Shown here in pieces: positions 1 through 7,888 of a stretch of DNA of 21,847 nucleotides (the stretch's first letter is position 1; the number at the start of each line of letters is the position of its first letter). Made by a program: the position numbers and the translations under genes. The stretch covers positions 1-21,847 of the forward strand of contig DAZU01000088.1 of the NCBI GenBank assembly GCA_002507425.1, in the 5' to 3' direction. This stretch comes from Euryarchaeota archaeon UBA53. Lineage in GTDB: Archaea > Thermoplasmatota > Poseidoniia > Poseidoniales > Poseidoniaceae. Below the pieces are notes generated by a model. The model had not been told where the DNA came from and ran no database searches. It saw only the letters and a program-made list of their open reading frames with translations.

Positions 1-3000
1 GGGAGAACATTATCTTCAACCATCCTAAATAATTGGGCCAGCACATGGGACTCAACTGTTTATCCTACTCTTATGACATACTTTGGAAAAGATTACTTTG
101 ACGGCAGAGGAATAGCTGCTCCTGATGTTGATAATAATTGCCAAATCGAGATTGTGATTTATCCAATTGATGGTGCATACAACGTAGGTGGGCTTTTTAA
201 TCCAGGAATGTCCTCGTCCCGTGAAGTTATTTACATTGACATAGACGACGCACCCTTATCATGGTCGAAAGTAATTCTTGCGCATGAACTACAACACTTG
301 ATGCACAATGCTTTAGATCCATATGAAAATTTTTGGATTGATGAAGGTGCAGCAGACATGGCAGCATTCCTCTGTTTCGGAGGGTCTTCTACTCTATATG
401 GACACGTAAATGCTTGGACTACTGCAAGTTACTATTCAGTTAGATGGTGGAATCAAAGAATCGCAGATTATGGTGGAGGTTTCATATTTCTACTATACCT
501 TGCTGACCATCTTGGTGGTGGCCCTGCAATTCGCAAACTTGCCCAAGATACATCTACTGGAGCATCAGGAATTGAAGATTTGGCTAGAAACCCAATAGGA
601 GCCACTCCCGGAGTAATAGGTAGAGACTTTATCGACATTTATACGAACTTTACAATAGCATCAACACTTGATAGCGAACAAGGCATCTATGGTATGTCAA
701 ATCTTTACTTGACCCCCGCTTGCGGGTCTTCAGATTTTTGCAGGATCCAACCAGCTGACACGAATAGTGACTGGTTAGGCCCATGGTCTTCAACCGGAAA
801 TTCCGTAGAAGGCTGGGGAGTTCAGGTGTTCAAGTTTACACCCGGTAATGCTGCTCCTGCACCGCTAACAATGAGATTTACAGGTGATGTCCCCGGAATA
901 GACGGAGTCATAATGAGTAGGTCAGCTTCCGACGGAATATACACAAGATCTGATATAAACTTCAACGGCGCTGTTGGAACTGCATTAGTTCCCGGGTTTG
1001 GAAACATAACAGATGAAATATGGGCAATTACATGGTATGCATCAAATCAGGGGGATTGTGATTTTACCTCATGTGGCAGTTCATACCCACAAGCTGTTAT
1101 TGATGTCGAAGCGGCCAGAATAACATCTCCAGCAACTCTCAGCATCAACTCGACAACAGTTGCTGATAGAGATGGTGATACCCTCATAGATACTGCAGAA
1201 GTTGAATTTAACGTACTTTCAAACGCATTCTTCGAAGACCTTGACATAGAGATTCAAGTTAAAAACTCTTCAGGTGTAATCTTAGACACCATGAATACTC
1301 GTATTCAAGCAGGTGGAGGTGTGAATGTACCGACAAAGTTCTATTACACTGCAAAGAGCAGTGAAATTCATACTTTCCACCTAACAATGAAAGACATGCT
1401 AGGGGACGTAATAGATACCGCTCAAACTGGTGCTCAGTTCCTAGACAACATGCAACCTTCGTCAAATGCAAGTCTATCGCCTGTGGAAGTACAAACATGG
1501 GACAATGTTCAATTTAATGGCAATGGATTCGACGCATGGGGGTTGTCTCTTGAGAACAATACACTCCCATATCTTGATGACCCTGTGGCTTATGCTTGGG
1601 ACTTTGGTGACGGAAACACATCGTCTCTAAAAAGTCCAGTAAGACCATATTTGGAGGTCGGGAATTACAACGCATCTCTAAGGGTAATGGATCAAGGAGG
1701 TACTTGGTCATCATCAGATGTAAAACAGATAAATGTCACAGACAACACACAGCCAATCCCGATTGTCTCTGTAAGTGGACAAGTAATTACTAACAACGTT
1801 TCAATTTTAACTGGCCAATTTGTTCAGTTTAGCGCAGACCGAACAACCGACAATGTGCCAAACACTCACCTAATTTTTACTTGGGATTGGGGTGATGGTT
1901 CTATTGAAGGGGGTAAGGGTTCTTCTAACGCATATTACAGATGGGCAGACGGTGATACAGCAGTTACTACTTACCAGCTAAGCCTAACTGTTAGTGATGG
2001 AGTGAATTCTGCCACAAAAGTAATTGATATCATAGTCAATAACAGAGAGCCAGGGCAAATTTTCAGCGATACACTGTCAACAGAAACCTTGACTCCGATA
2101 ATTTTGCCCGACATATTTGAAGATGTGGATGGTGATCTTGTAAACTGGATTTGGGAGTTTGAAGAAGGTGTAAATTTGGATGGTGGTGTTATAGACCGTA
2201 CGAAAATTTTCGTTGAAACGGTTAGTAACGAAAGAAATCCAACGGTTGCTTGGTCTTCATCTGGATTGAAAATTGTAAACCTAACTGTCACAGATAACGA
2301 CGGAGCCACTGTTAGTACTCAAGTTCGAGTTAACGTTCTCAATCAACTACCTATTGCTCAATTTAATGTTAGAGATTCAAGCTCAGCAGGTAACCCTCTT
2401 ATCGACTTTAGAATCACAGACGGGCAGGTCGATGTTGCTTACACATTTAATGGCAGAGACAGTTATGACCCAGACGGGATGGTTGGTGATTCAACAGATT
2501 TGTCATTCCGATGGGTTTTTTCGGATGGTAGTGAATATAACAATTCCTTAGTAGTCCATAACTTTACATTGCCCGGAGATCATACTGTTCAATTAACTGT
2601 TACTGATGAAGATGGTGTAGAAGGCGAGCCTAGAACCCTATCAATTCGCATCAAAAACCCTAAGCCTATTATCGATGTAAAAATCGTGGATGTCATTTAT
2701 CAAGGAGAGTTTGTCTTTGACAACACGCCTCTTTCACTTGGAGCAACTTTCGATTACAGCCACACTTTTGACGATAATGGAAATATATATACTAACCCAA
2801 ATCAGATACTTTTCTTTGACTCATATGGTACAAGGGATGGAGATCGAATATTCCTTGGAAGGTTCGTACCACTTGAATCTAATAATTCAAACTGGAATGG
2901 AATTGTAGAATATACATGGGATTTTGGTGATGCTACACCGATTTCTCATGAACCCTCTCCGTGGCATTCATACGACCTTCCCGGGACTTACAAAGTAACA

Positions 3001-3765
3001 CTAACTGTAAGAGATGCATACCTTACAGGAGATGTTACAAGACAGACCTTCAGTGTGATTGTAAACGAGCCTCCAACAATAGATGAATTTATTTTCAAGG
3101 ATGAAATCTACGTTGGGGAGTCAATACAGATAAGCGCAAATATAACAGATACAGAAACAACTGGGGAATACACCTACTATCGTGATGATAAAATCAACGA
3201 TGGCTCGCACACAGACCGCAATACAACCATCGAGAGTTATTTCAACGTTAGTTGGGAACTTGATCTTGATACTGACGGAATAGATGACGGCAACATTACA
3301 GATGATGATTGGATAGAGAACAACAAAGCAGAGATTTTGCATAGCTGGGACACACCAGGAGTCAAGACGTTCAAGATTCGTGTTTGTGATTCTATGGGTG
3401 TATGCGTAACCAAAGTCGGCGAGCTGACCATATTAGCACAAAAAGATGCTGAGCCTAGTCTCTCTGATTTCTCTGTCCAAGATTGGAAGGAATGGGTAAT
3501 TGATGCAAGCGGAGAATCTATCGTATTTCTAATTTTGATTGTCGCAGTGTTAATTCTTGGGTGGGCCGTAATGCGTAGTCCCACAGATGTTGAGGAAGAA
3601 GCGGAGCAAGCTGCAGCTGTCTATGAAGTTGATGAAGTGCAGTCATATGGTGGAATATTGGGCATGGACCACCACTCACCGCCTCCCGCTCCTGGAATAC
3701 TTTCGAAGGATGAGCGTAGAAATGACTCATCTGGTTATGTAAGACCACTGAGAAGGAGAAGATAG
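1..3765 (+). CDS. Secreted metalloprotease-like protein with six PKD-like repeats and C-terminal membrane anchor (5' end outside window)
   Basis: The reading frame is open from base 1, so the start and any signal peptide lie upstream; the ATG at 73 is only the first internal Met. The N-terminal part has a zinc-protease signature: HELQH at 283-297, then a Glu in WIDEG at 343-345, resembling the gluzincin/M30 (hyicolysin-like) arrangement. An Asp-rich loop (DRDGDTLID, about 1160-1190) looks like a calcium-binding repeat. Six tandem PKD-like beta-sandwiches follow between about 1450 and 3440, with WDFGDG at 1597, WDWGDG at 1882 and WDFGD at 2917; the others are degenerate. A hydrophobic helix at about 3517-3573 precedes an acidic, then proline-rich, tail ending RPLRRRR. 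The topology implied is a large extracellular part with a short cytoplasmic tail. Likely role (inference): surface-anchored protein degradation or binding. The protease family is less sure than the PKD and anchor calls. Confidence 0.85.
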   Translation, partial: GRTLSSTILNNWASTWDSTVYPTLMTYFGKDYFDGRGIAAPDVDNNCQIEIVIYPIDGAYNVGGLFNPGMSSSREVIYIDIDDAPLSWSKVILAHELQHLMHNALDPYENFWIDEGAADMAAFLCFGGSSTLYGHVNAWTTASYYSVRWWNQRIADYGGGFIFLLYLADHLGGGPAIRKLAQDTSTGASGIEDLARNPIGATPGVIGRDFIDIYTNFTIASTLDSEQGIYGMSNLYLTPACGSSDFCRIQPADTNSDWLGPWSSTGNSVEGWGVQVFKFTPGNAAPAPLTMRFTGDVPGIDGVIMSRSASDGIYTRSDINFNGAVGTALVPGFGNITDEIWAITWYASNQGDCDFTSCGSSYPQAVIDVEAARITSPATLSINSTTVADRDGDTLIDTAEVEFNVLSNAFFEDLDIEIQVKNSSGVILDTMNTRIQAGGGVNVPTKFYYTAKSSEIHTFHLTMKDMLGDVIDTAQTGAQFLDNMQPSSNASLSPVEVQTWDNVQFNGNGFDAWGLSLENNTLPYLDDPVAYAWDFGDGNTSSLKSPVRPYLEVGNYNASLRVMDQGGTWSSSDVKQINVTDNTQPIPIVSVSGQVITNNVSILTGQFVQFSADRTTDNVPNTHLIFTWDWGDGSIEGGKGSSNAYYRWADGDTAVTTYQLSLTVSDGVNSATKVIDIIVNNREPGQIFSDTLSTETLTPIILPDIFEDVDGDLVNWIWEFEEGVNLDGGVIDRTKIFVETVSNERNPTVAWSSSGLKIVNLTVTDNDGATVSTQVRVNVLNQLPIAQFNVRDSSSAGNPLIDFRITDGQVDVAYTFNGRDSYDPDGMVGDSTDLSFRWVFSDGSEYNNSLVVHNFTLPGDHTVQLTVTDEDGVEGEPRTLSIRIKNPKPIIDVKIVDVIYQGEFVFDNTPLSLGATFDYSHTFDDNGNIYTNPNQILFFDSYGTRDGDRIFLGRFVPLESNNSNWNGIVEYTWDFGDATPISHEPSPWHSYDLPGTYKVTLTVRDAYLTGDVTRQTFSVIVNEPPTIDEFIFKDEIYVGESIQISANITDTETTGEYTYYRDDKINDGSHTDRNTTIESYFNVSWELDLDTDGIDDGNITDDDWIENNKAEILHSWDTPGVKTFKIRVCDSMGVCVTKVGELTILAQKDAEPSLSDFSVQDWKEWVIDASGESIVFLILIVAVLILGWAVMRSPTDVEEEAEQAAAVYEVDEVQSYGGILGMDHHSPPPAPGILSKDERRNDSSGYVRPLRRRR

Positions 3766-3808
3766 GGTAAAACCGATTAACCTTCATCAACGGTCATGGT
3801 TATGAGAA

Positions 3809-4810
3809 GTGATTTGCGTGTCGCCTAGGGTGTCGTTTTTCCTACTTACGATTTTCATTCTCTCTATGCATGCTCCGACCGATTACAGCCCAGTTTCTAA
3901 TGCTCAAGCGAATTCAAATTGTGACAATGGCGAGTTCAAACCAACTGAATGGAATGAATCCGTAGAAAGATTAGCAAAAATCCCAACTGTTTTCGACATG
4001 GATAATGATTATTCAGACGATGATAGAGGAAGAAGAGGGGATAGGGACAGAGATGACGATGACGAAAGAATTGTGACTACTGATTATGATGGACCTGAGG
4101 AGACATGGATGACTTGGGAGCCGGGAAACGATCTTAATCTACTGAGAAATGACTTCAGTACCCAATTGGATATAGGTAATGATGCTGTTGGAACCTTAAG
4201 GGTGAATTTAGATTATGAAAGAAGAACAACAGTATGTGTCACAATCGATTCATTAAACCAAACAATCAAACCAAGTGCTGATGTTTACCTTATGACCGAC
4301 ACACAGTATGACAGATACACTGCAGCATATGATGTCGCCCATGGAGCGTGGAGCTGGGACAATGACGATGACGACCCAACAAATGAGGTATCTCCCGAAT
4401 GGAGAAGTTTCACAGTTGTTGGATGGCATTCCTTTAGAGATGTTCACCAATATGAAGAAATTACAGAGGTATCCTTCTCTGTTTCACTAGACGGGCCAGA
4501 GGTAAGTAGTGGTCTATTCGGAGAGAGCAGTGTGCAATATTTCAACATAGTTATTGATAACACAAACAACTCACATACGAATGATGCTGTTCCTGAAACT
4601 GAAATAAGAGCCTTCGTGCAAGTAGTGACAGTTGAACGCGGCACTGTGCTACCTAACTGGACAGTCTCGGTTGTTTGTTGTGGGGTAATGATCGCCACTG
4701 TGTTTATCCCAGTTGTAATGAATAAACGATATATGAATTCAGGATTAACGATGGTAACATTGGAACAACAAAACAAAAGTGCTATGGTTCCTACACTTGA
4801 AAAAAAATAA
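3809..4810 (+). CDS. Secreted/C-terminally anchored protein with Asp/Arg-rich segment, function unknown
   Basis: I do not recognise a family. The first in-frame start is GTG at 3809 and a second GTG lies at 3818; both leave an N-terminal hydrophobic stretch (SFFLLTIFILSM, residues 9-20) that looks like a signal peptide. Residues 64-87 are extremely acidic with interspersed Arg (for example DRGRRGDRDRDDDDER). The region from about 110 to 280 is rich in predicted beta strands (ADVYLMTD, YFNIVIDNTNN), like a small beta-sandwich ectodomain. A hydrophobic helix at residues 284-303 is followed by a short tail with NKRY, so the C-terminus is probably cytoplasmic. The gene lies 43 bases after the PKD protein on the same strand and could be co-transcribed with it. 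It ends 4 bases from the convergent aroD. A cell-surface role, perhaps cation binding, is inference. Confidence 0.75.
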   Translation: MICVSPRVSFFLLTIFILSMHAPTDYSPVSNAQANSNCDNGEFKPTEWNESVERLAKIPTVFDMDNDYSDDDRGRRGDRDRDDDDERIVTTDYDGPEETWMTWEPGNDLNLLRNDFSTQLDIGNDAVGTLRVNLDYERRTTVCVTIDSLNQTIKPSADVYLMTDTQYDRYTAAYDVAHGAWSWDNDDDDPTNEVSPEWRSFTVVGWHSFRDVHQYEEITEVSFSVSLDGPEVSSGLFGESSVQYFNIVIDNTNNSHTNDAVPETEIRAFVQVVTVERGTVLPNWTVSVVCCGVMIATVFIPVVMNKRYMNSGLTMVTLEQQNKSAMVPTLEKK

Positions 4811-4814
4811 CGAA

Positions 4815-5609
4815 TTAGTATTCAAGAAGTGCCCACGCATCTCTCAAGTCTCTTACGTTAATGAGTCCCTTGTCTGAAATTCTGAATTCATTCTTCATTG
4901 TGGCATATACCAAGCTTTGGTCCAGCATTGGTGCATGTAATCTAGGCCAGTCTCCTCCTCCGTTTACTGCCATCAGGCTATGCTTCAGCCCTTCTCCCTT
5001 CAGAGACATTGCTGCCTCTATAATTTGAAGAGCATCAGAATGGTTTTGTGCGGTCCCGGAAAATTTGACAATGTCTCCATATTCCTGATTATCTCTGACG
5101 ATTGATGCAATGTTATCTGCATCAGGGACTCCGTTAATATCATGTTTTGATGCGATTATTTTGCAGCCTATTTCTCTAGCATAATTAAACAATTTTTCCC
5201 TGTTAGATTTTTCAATTGATAACTCTAAGTCGACATATGAAACTTCAGACTCGATAGCTTTTTTCAGTATAGTTATCCTATCTTCTTCTGCACCTGGGAA
5301 AAACCCACCCTCTGAGACTGGTCTTACAGTAAATATAACTGGGAGAGGCAAACCTTCCTTGAGAGAGGATATTGATGAATCAACGTCTACAAAAGACATG
5401 TCTTCTGTGTCCCAGTCAATTTCCGATGGTAGCTCAACTATCTCGCCTTCCTCTTCATCAGCAATGGTCGGATCTGGTTTTATTAGGTAGAGGCGGTCAA
5501 ATCTTACCTCGACTATATCTGCGCCAGCCAAACTTGCTCTGGCAGCTTCATCAATCATCTCTTCGACGGTGGTGCCATCAAGGGCAACACAAACTTTTGG
5601 GTCTGCCAT
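4815..5609 (-). CDS. aroD: Type I 3-dehydroquinate dehydratase
   Basis: Catalyses dehydration of 3-dehydroquinate to 3-dehydroshikimate, step 3 of the shikimate pathway, in the cytoplasm through a Schiff-base lysine. Family landmarks are in order: EVRFD at residues 34-38, FTVRP at 93-97, the catalytic-type His156 in SKHD, the Schiff-base-type Lys182 in VKFSG, and a C-terminal substrate loop with Arg223, Pro227, Ser232 and YA at 235-236. At 264 aa it is longer than many archaeal type I enzymes because of an acidic segment at residues about 44-80, inserted between EVRFD and the next core strand. The start ATG (5609-5607) gives the expected N-terminus (PKVCVAL). The gene is alone on its strand, convergent with the surface-protein gene and divergent from gyrB. 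No other shikimate gene is in the window. Confidence 0.93.
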   Translation of the reverse strand: MADPKVCVALDGTTVEEMIDEAARASLAGADIVEVRFDRLYLIKPDPTIADEEEGEIVELPSEIDWDTEDMSFVDVDSSISSLKEGLPLPVIFTVRPVSEGGFFPGAEEDRITILKKAIESEVSYVDLELSIEKSNREKLFNYAREIGCKIIASKHDINGVPDADNIASIVRDNQEYGDIVKFSGTAQNHSDALQIIEAAMSLKGEGLKHSLMAVNGGGDWPRLHAPMLDQSLVYATMKNEFRISDKGLINVRDLRDAWALLEY

Positions 5610-5633
5610 GTAATTCCCGAATTCTCATACTTC

Positions 5634-5641
5634 ATTAAAAA
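5634..5641 (-). promoter_or_regulatory. Candidate TATA box for aroD
   Basis: On the minus strand this reads TTTTTAAT, about 25 bases upstream of the aroD ATG. That is the spacing expected of an archaeal TATA box serving a leaderless or nearly leaderless transcript. There is no clear Shine-Dalgarno sequence before aroD, which fits leaderless translation. The region is AT-rich, so a chance match is quite possible. Confidence 0.35.
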
Positions 5642-5727
5642 TTGCTATGTATAGAGGAAATATCAACTCCCCATAATTGCCTATTTCCTGTCACAGTATG
5701 TTATATTTTCAATCTAAATAGGTGCCT

Positions 5728-5748
5728 ATCTTGAAGAACTATCAAGAT
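5728..5748. repeat. Perfect 7-bp inverted repeat upstream of gyrB
   Basis: ATCTTGA (5728-5734) and TCAAGAT (5742-5748) are perfect reverse complements around a 7-base spacer. The left arm overlaps the end of a smaller inverted repeat, ATAGG-TG-CCTAT (5718-5729). It could be a transcription-factor operator or an RNA hairpin. No known motif is recognised. Confidence 0.6.
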
Positions 5749-5760
5749 GTTCATATACCC

Positions 5761-5787
5761 CCTCTTGCATGGGTTAAACGCAAGGGG
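5761..5787. repeat. 8-bp stem-loop upstream of gyrB
   Basis: CCTCTTGC (5761-5768) pairs with GCAAGGGG (5780-5787), with one G-T wobble, around an 11-base loop. It is the most GC-rich hairpin in the region. It is not followed by a T-run, so it does not look like an intrinsic terminator for either strand. It may be a leader RNA structure or a protein site. Confidence 0.55.
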
Positions 5788-5830
5788 ATGAGGCCTACAA
5801 AAAAGTCCCGATGTGGGCGGATTTTGATGT

Positions 5831-5884
5831 ATTTTTTTGACAAAATTATATGAACCATTTTTGTTAAATCTTTATCAAAAAAAT
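5831..5884. repeat. Inverted repeat with 14-bp arms (one mismatch) next to the gyrB TATA-like box
   Basis: The arm at 5831-5844 (ATTTTTTTGACAAA) is the reverse complement of 5871-5884 (TTTATCAAAAAAAT) except for one C/A mismatch, with a 26-base spacer. The inner 10 bases next to the outer ends match perfectly. The right arm ends directly at the TATA-like element at 5886-5892, where transcription factor B would contact DNA. This placement suggests an operator (inference). A-tracts also make intrinsically bent DNA, which could matter for a supercoiling-sensitive promoter. Confidence 0.65.
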
Positions 5885-5885
5885 G

Positions 5886-5892
5886 TTATAAT
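5886..5892 (+). promoter_or_regulatory. Candidate TATA box for gyrBA
   Basis: TTATAAT lies 46 bases before the gyrB ATG and would place a transcript start near 5915. That leaves a short leader which includes the GGTGAG ribosome-binding site at about 5930-5935. Another TATA-like string (ATTATAT, 5845-5851) lies inside the spacer of the large inverted repeat and is an alternative. Confidence 0.35.
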
Positions 5893-5938
5893 GGCATAGG
5901 CAATTATATCTCAAAAAGTTGATCACATAGGTGAGATA

Positions 5939-7888
5939 ATGTCAGAGGATTACAGCGCACAGAGTATACAGGTTTTGGAAGGACTGGAAGCAGTAAGAAA
6001 GCGACCAGGGATGTATCTTGGAGATCCGCATGATGGGTCTGCATTACACCATTGCATATGGGAAGTTGTGGATAATTCAGTCGATGAACATCTAGCTGGT
6101 CATACTGACCTCATAGAAGTCGAACTGAACCCTGATGGATCTCTTTGTGTTAGAGACTATGGTAGAGGAATACCAGTCGGCAAACATGAGGAATTTGGAA
6201 TTTCGGCAGCAGAGGTCATAATGACAAAACTTCACGCAGGCGGAAAATTCGACAATAGTTCATACAAGGTCTCTGGTGGCCTGCATGGAGTTGGGGTTTC
6301 AGCAGTGAATGCCGTATCGGAATGGATGGAAGTGACCATACATCGTGACGGCGTGGTTTACAATCAAAGGTATGAGGCAGGAGTACCAGTCAAACCACTG
6401 GGAGAAATAGGAGATTGCACAGATACTGGAACTTTGATAGTATTCAAACCAGATCTTAATATTTTTACAAATATAACGGAATTTGATTTTGACCAAATTG
6501 ACACTAGGTTAAAGGAAACATCCTTCTTGAACGCTGGATTAAAGATACAAATATCCGATAATCGCTCTGATGATCAACATGTAAGTATACACCACTATGA
6601 AGGAGGGTTGAGTGAATATGTTTCACAAATTAATTCTGGAAGAGAGATATTGCATAATGAAGTAATACAAATTACTGGGCACAAAGAAATCGAAAAAGGA
6701 CCTGTAAGTGTTGACCTTGCACTACAATGGTCAAATGCATTTAGTGAATCAATAAGATGCTACACAAATATAATCAGAAACAAAGATGGTGGGACACACT
6801 TGTCAGGTTTACGCACAGCCCTAACAAGTTGTCTAAATTCATACGCTAAAAAGAGAAACATGCTGAAAGGAGAGGCCCTTTCTGGTGATGATGTTAGAGA
6901 AGGATTAGCAGCGATAGTCAGTGTCAAGCACCCCGACCCATCGTTCTCTTCTCAAACTAAGGATAAGCTTGTAAGTTCAGAAGTCACGGGTATCGTTCAG
7001 ACTGTTGTTTATGAAAAATTAGGTGATTTCTTTGAAGAAAACCCGTCCGTTGCCAAATCTATCATTGAGAAAGCACTGCTTGCGTCTAAGGCCAGAAAAG
7101 CTGCACAGAAGGCGAGAGAATTGACCAGAAGAAAAGGGGTTCTCGAAGGAGGTGGACTACCTGGGAAATTGGCCGATTGCCAATCAAGAGATCCTTCTGA
7201 ATGCGAAGTCTACCTTGTGGAAGGAGATTCAGCAGGTGGCTCTGCGAAGACTGGCAGGGATAGAAGAACTCAGGCCATACTTCCACTTAGAGGTAAAATT
7301 CTGAATGTTGAAAGACAAAAACATAATCTTGTGAAGGTTTTCCAAAATCAGGAAATCCAGACTCTTGTCAGAGCCCTTGGAGCAGGGGTTGGGAATAATC
7401 CAGAAGATGAGGGGTCTTTCAACCCAGAAAAATTGAGGTACTCAAAAATAATTCTTATGACTGATGCGGACATAGACGGAGCTCACATTAGGACTCTGAT
7501 GTTAACATTCCTGTGGAGGTTTATGCGACCCGCAATTACAGAGGGGCACGTCTACATTGCACAACCACCATTATTCCAACTAACCAAAGGTAGAGTTAGT
7601 AAATATGCATTTTCTGATGATGAGAGAGATTTCATTATTGAAGATTTGAGAGGCGATAATCCAAATGCCAAGATTGGTGTTCAAAGATACAAAGGTCTCG
7701 GTGAAATGAATCCTGAACAATTGTGGAACACTACGATGAATCCAGAAAACAGAACTATGTTGAAAGTTACTGTAAAAGACGCCGAGGAGTCTGACAGATT
7801 ATTTGAGATTCTTATGGGAGAAGACGTGCCAGATAGAAGAGCATTTATCGAAAAACATGCAAAGGAGGTGACCAACCTTGACATCTGA
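5939..7888 (+). CDS. gyrB: DNA gyrase subunit B
   Basis: ATPase subunit of the type IIA topoisomerase that introduces negative supercoils. All GHKL ATPase motifs are present and, by position, collinear with E. coli GyrB: Glu42 and Asn46 in EVVDN, Asp73/Arg76/Gly77 in DYGRG, GLHGVGVSAVN at 114-124, Arg136 and Thr165. The Toprim domain shows EGDSAGGSA and the metal-binding DADIDGAH; the C-terminal part has QRYKGLGEMNP. At 649 aa it lacks the large C-terminal insertion of gamma-proteobacterial GyrB and matches the length of the short bacterial form. The start ATG follows GGTGAG at 5930-5935. The 3' end overlaps gyrA by 11 bases, so the two are surely one operon. Euryarchaeal gyrases are known to derive from bacteria; retention of the Arg136 and Thr165 contacts predicts coumarin sensitivity. 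Confidence 0.98.
   Translation: MSEDYSAQSIQVLEGLEAVRKRPGMYLGDPHDGSALHHCIWEVVDNSVDEHLAGHTDLIEVELNPDGSLCVRDYGRGIPVGKHEEFGISAAEVIMTKLHAGGKFDNSSYKVSGGLHGVGVSAVNAVSEWMEVTIHRDGVVYNQRYEAGVPVKPLGEIGDCTDTGTLIVFKPDLNIFTNITEFDFDQIDTRLKETSFLNAGLKIQISDNRSDDQHVSIHHYEGGLSEYVSQINSGREILHNEVIQITGHKEIEKGPVSVDLALQWSNAFSESIRCYTNIIRNKDGGTHLSGLRTALTSCLNSYAKKRNMLKGEALSGDDVREGLAAIVSVKHPDPSFSSQTKDKLVSSEVTGIVQTVVYEKLGDFFEENPSVAKSIIEKALLASKARKAAQKARELTRRKGVLEGGGLPGKLADCQSRDPSECEVYLVEGDSAGGSAKTGRDRRTQAILPLRGKILNVERQKHNLVKVFQNQEIQTLVRALGAGVGNNPEDEGSFNPEKLRYSKIILMTDADIDGAHIRTLMLTFLWRFMRPAITEGHVYIAQPPLFQLTKGRVSKYAFSDDERDFIIEDLRGDNPNAKIGVQRYKGLGEMNPEQLWNTTMNPENRTMLKVTVKDAEESDRLFEILMGEDVPDRRAFIEKHAKEVTNLDI
7863..7871 (+). promoter_or_regulatory. 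Strong Shine-Dalgarno sequence setting the TTG start of gyrA
   Basis: AGGAGGTGA inside the end of gyrB is a nine-base match to the usual prokaryotic anti-Shine-Dalgarno sequence. It lies 6 bases before the TTG at 7878. This decides the gyrA start over the downstream in-frame ATG at 7920-7922 and fits translational coupling of the two subunits. Confidence 0.8.

Larger units (their letters stand above)
5610..5938. promoter_or_regulatory. Divergent aroD-gyrB intergenic regulatory region
   Basis: This 329-base region is the only long non-coding stretch here. I find no convincing ORF or tRNA in it. It holds several inverted repeats (5718-5729, 5728-5748, 5761-5787, 5831-5884 and 5907-5938), TATA-like elements for both flanking genes, and A/T-rich runs close to gyrB. 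A short GC-rich patch (about 5780-5820) interrupts the AT-rich sequence. It most likely carries the gyrB promoter and its control sites. A small non-coding RNA between 5718 and 5825 cannot be excluded from sequence alone. Confidence 0.7.

Noticed and set aside
73..75. ATG at 73 as the true start of the PKD protein
   Set aside because: The frame is open back to base 1 and continues into what looks like the protease domain, so this Met is internal.
5740..5830. tRNA or box C/D RNA gene in the gyrB upstream region
   Set aside because: The hairpin at 5761-5787 looked tRNA-like, but there is no T-loop consensus, no acceptor pairing on either strand, and no good C or D boxes.
5884..5938. Replication origin next to gyrB
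   Set aside because: AT-rich repeats suggested it, but no origin recognition box motifs and no orc1/cdc6 gene are present.
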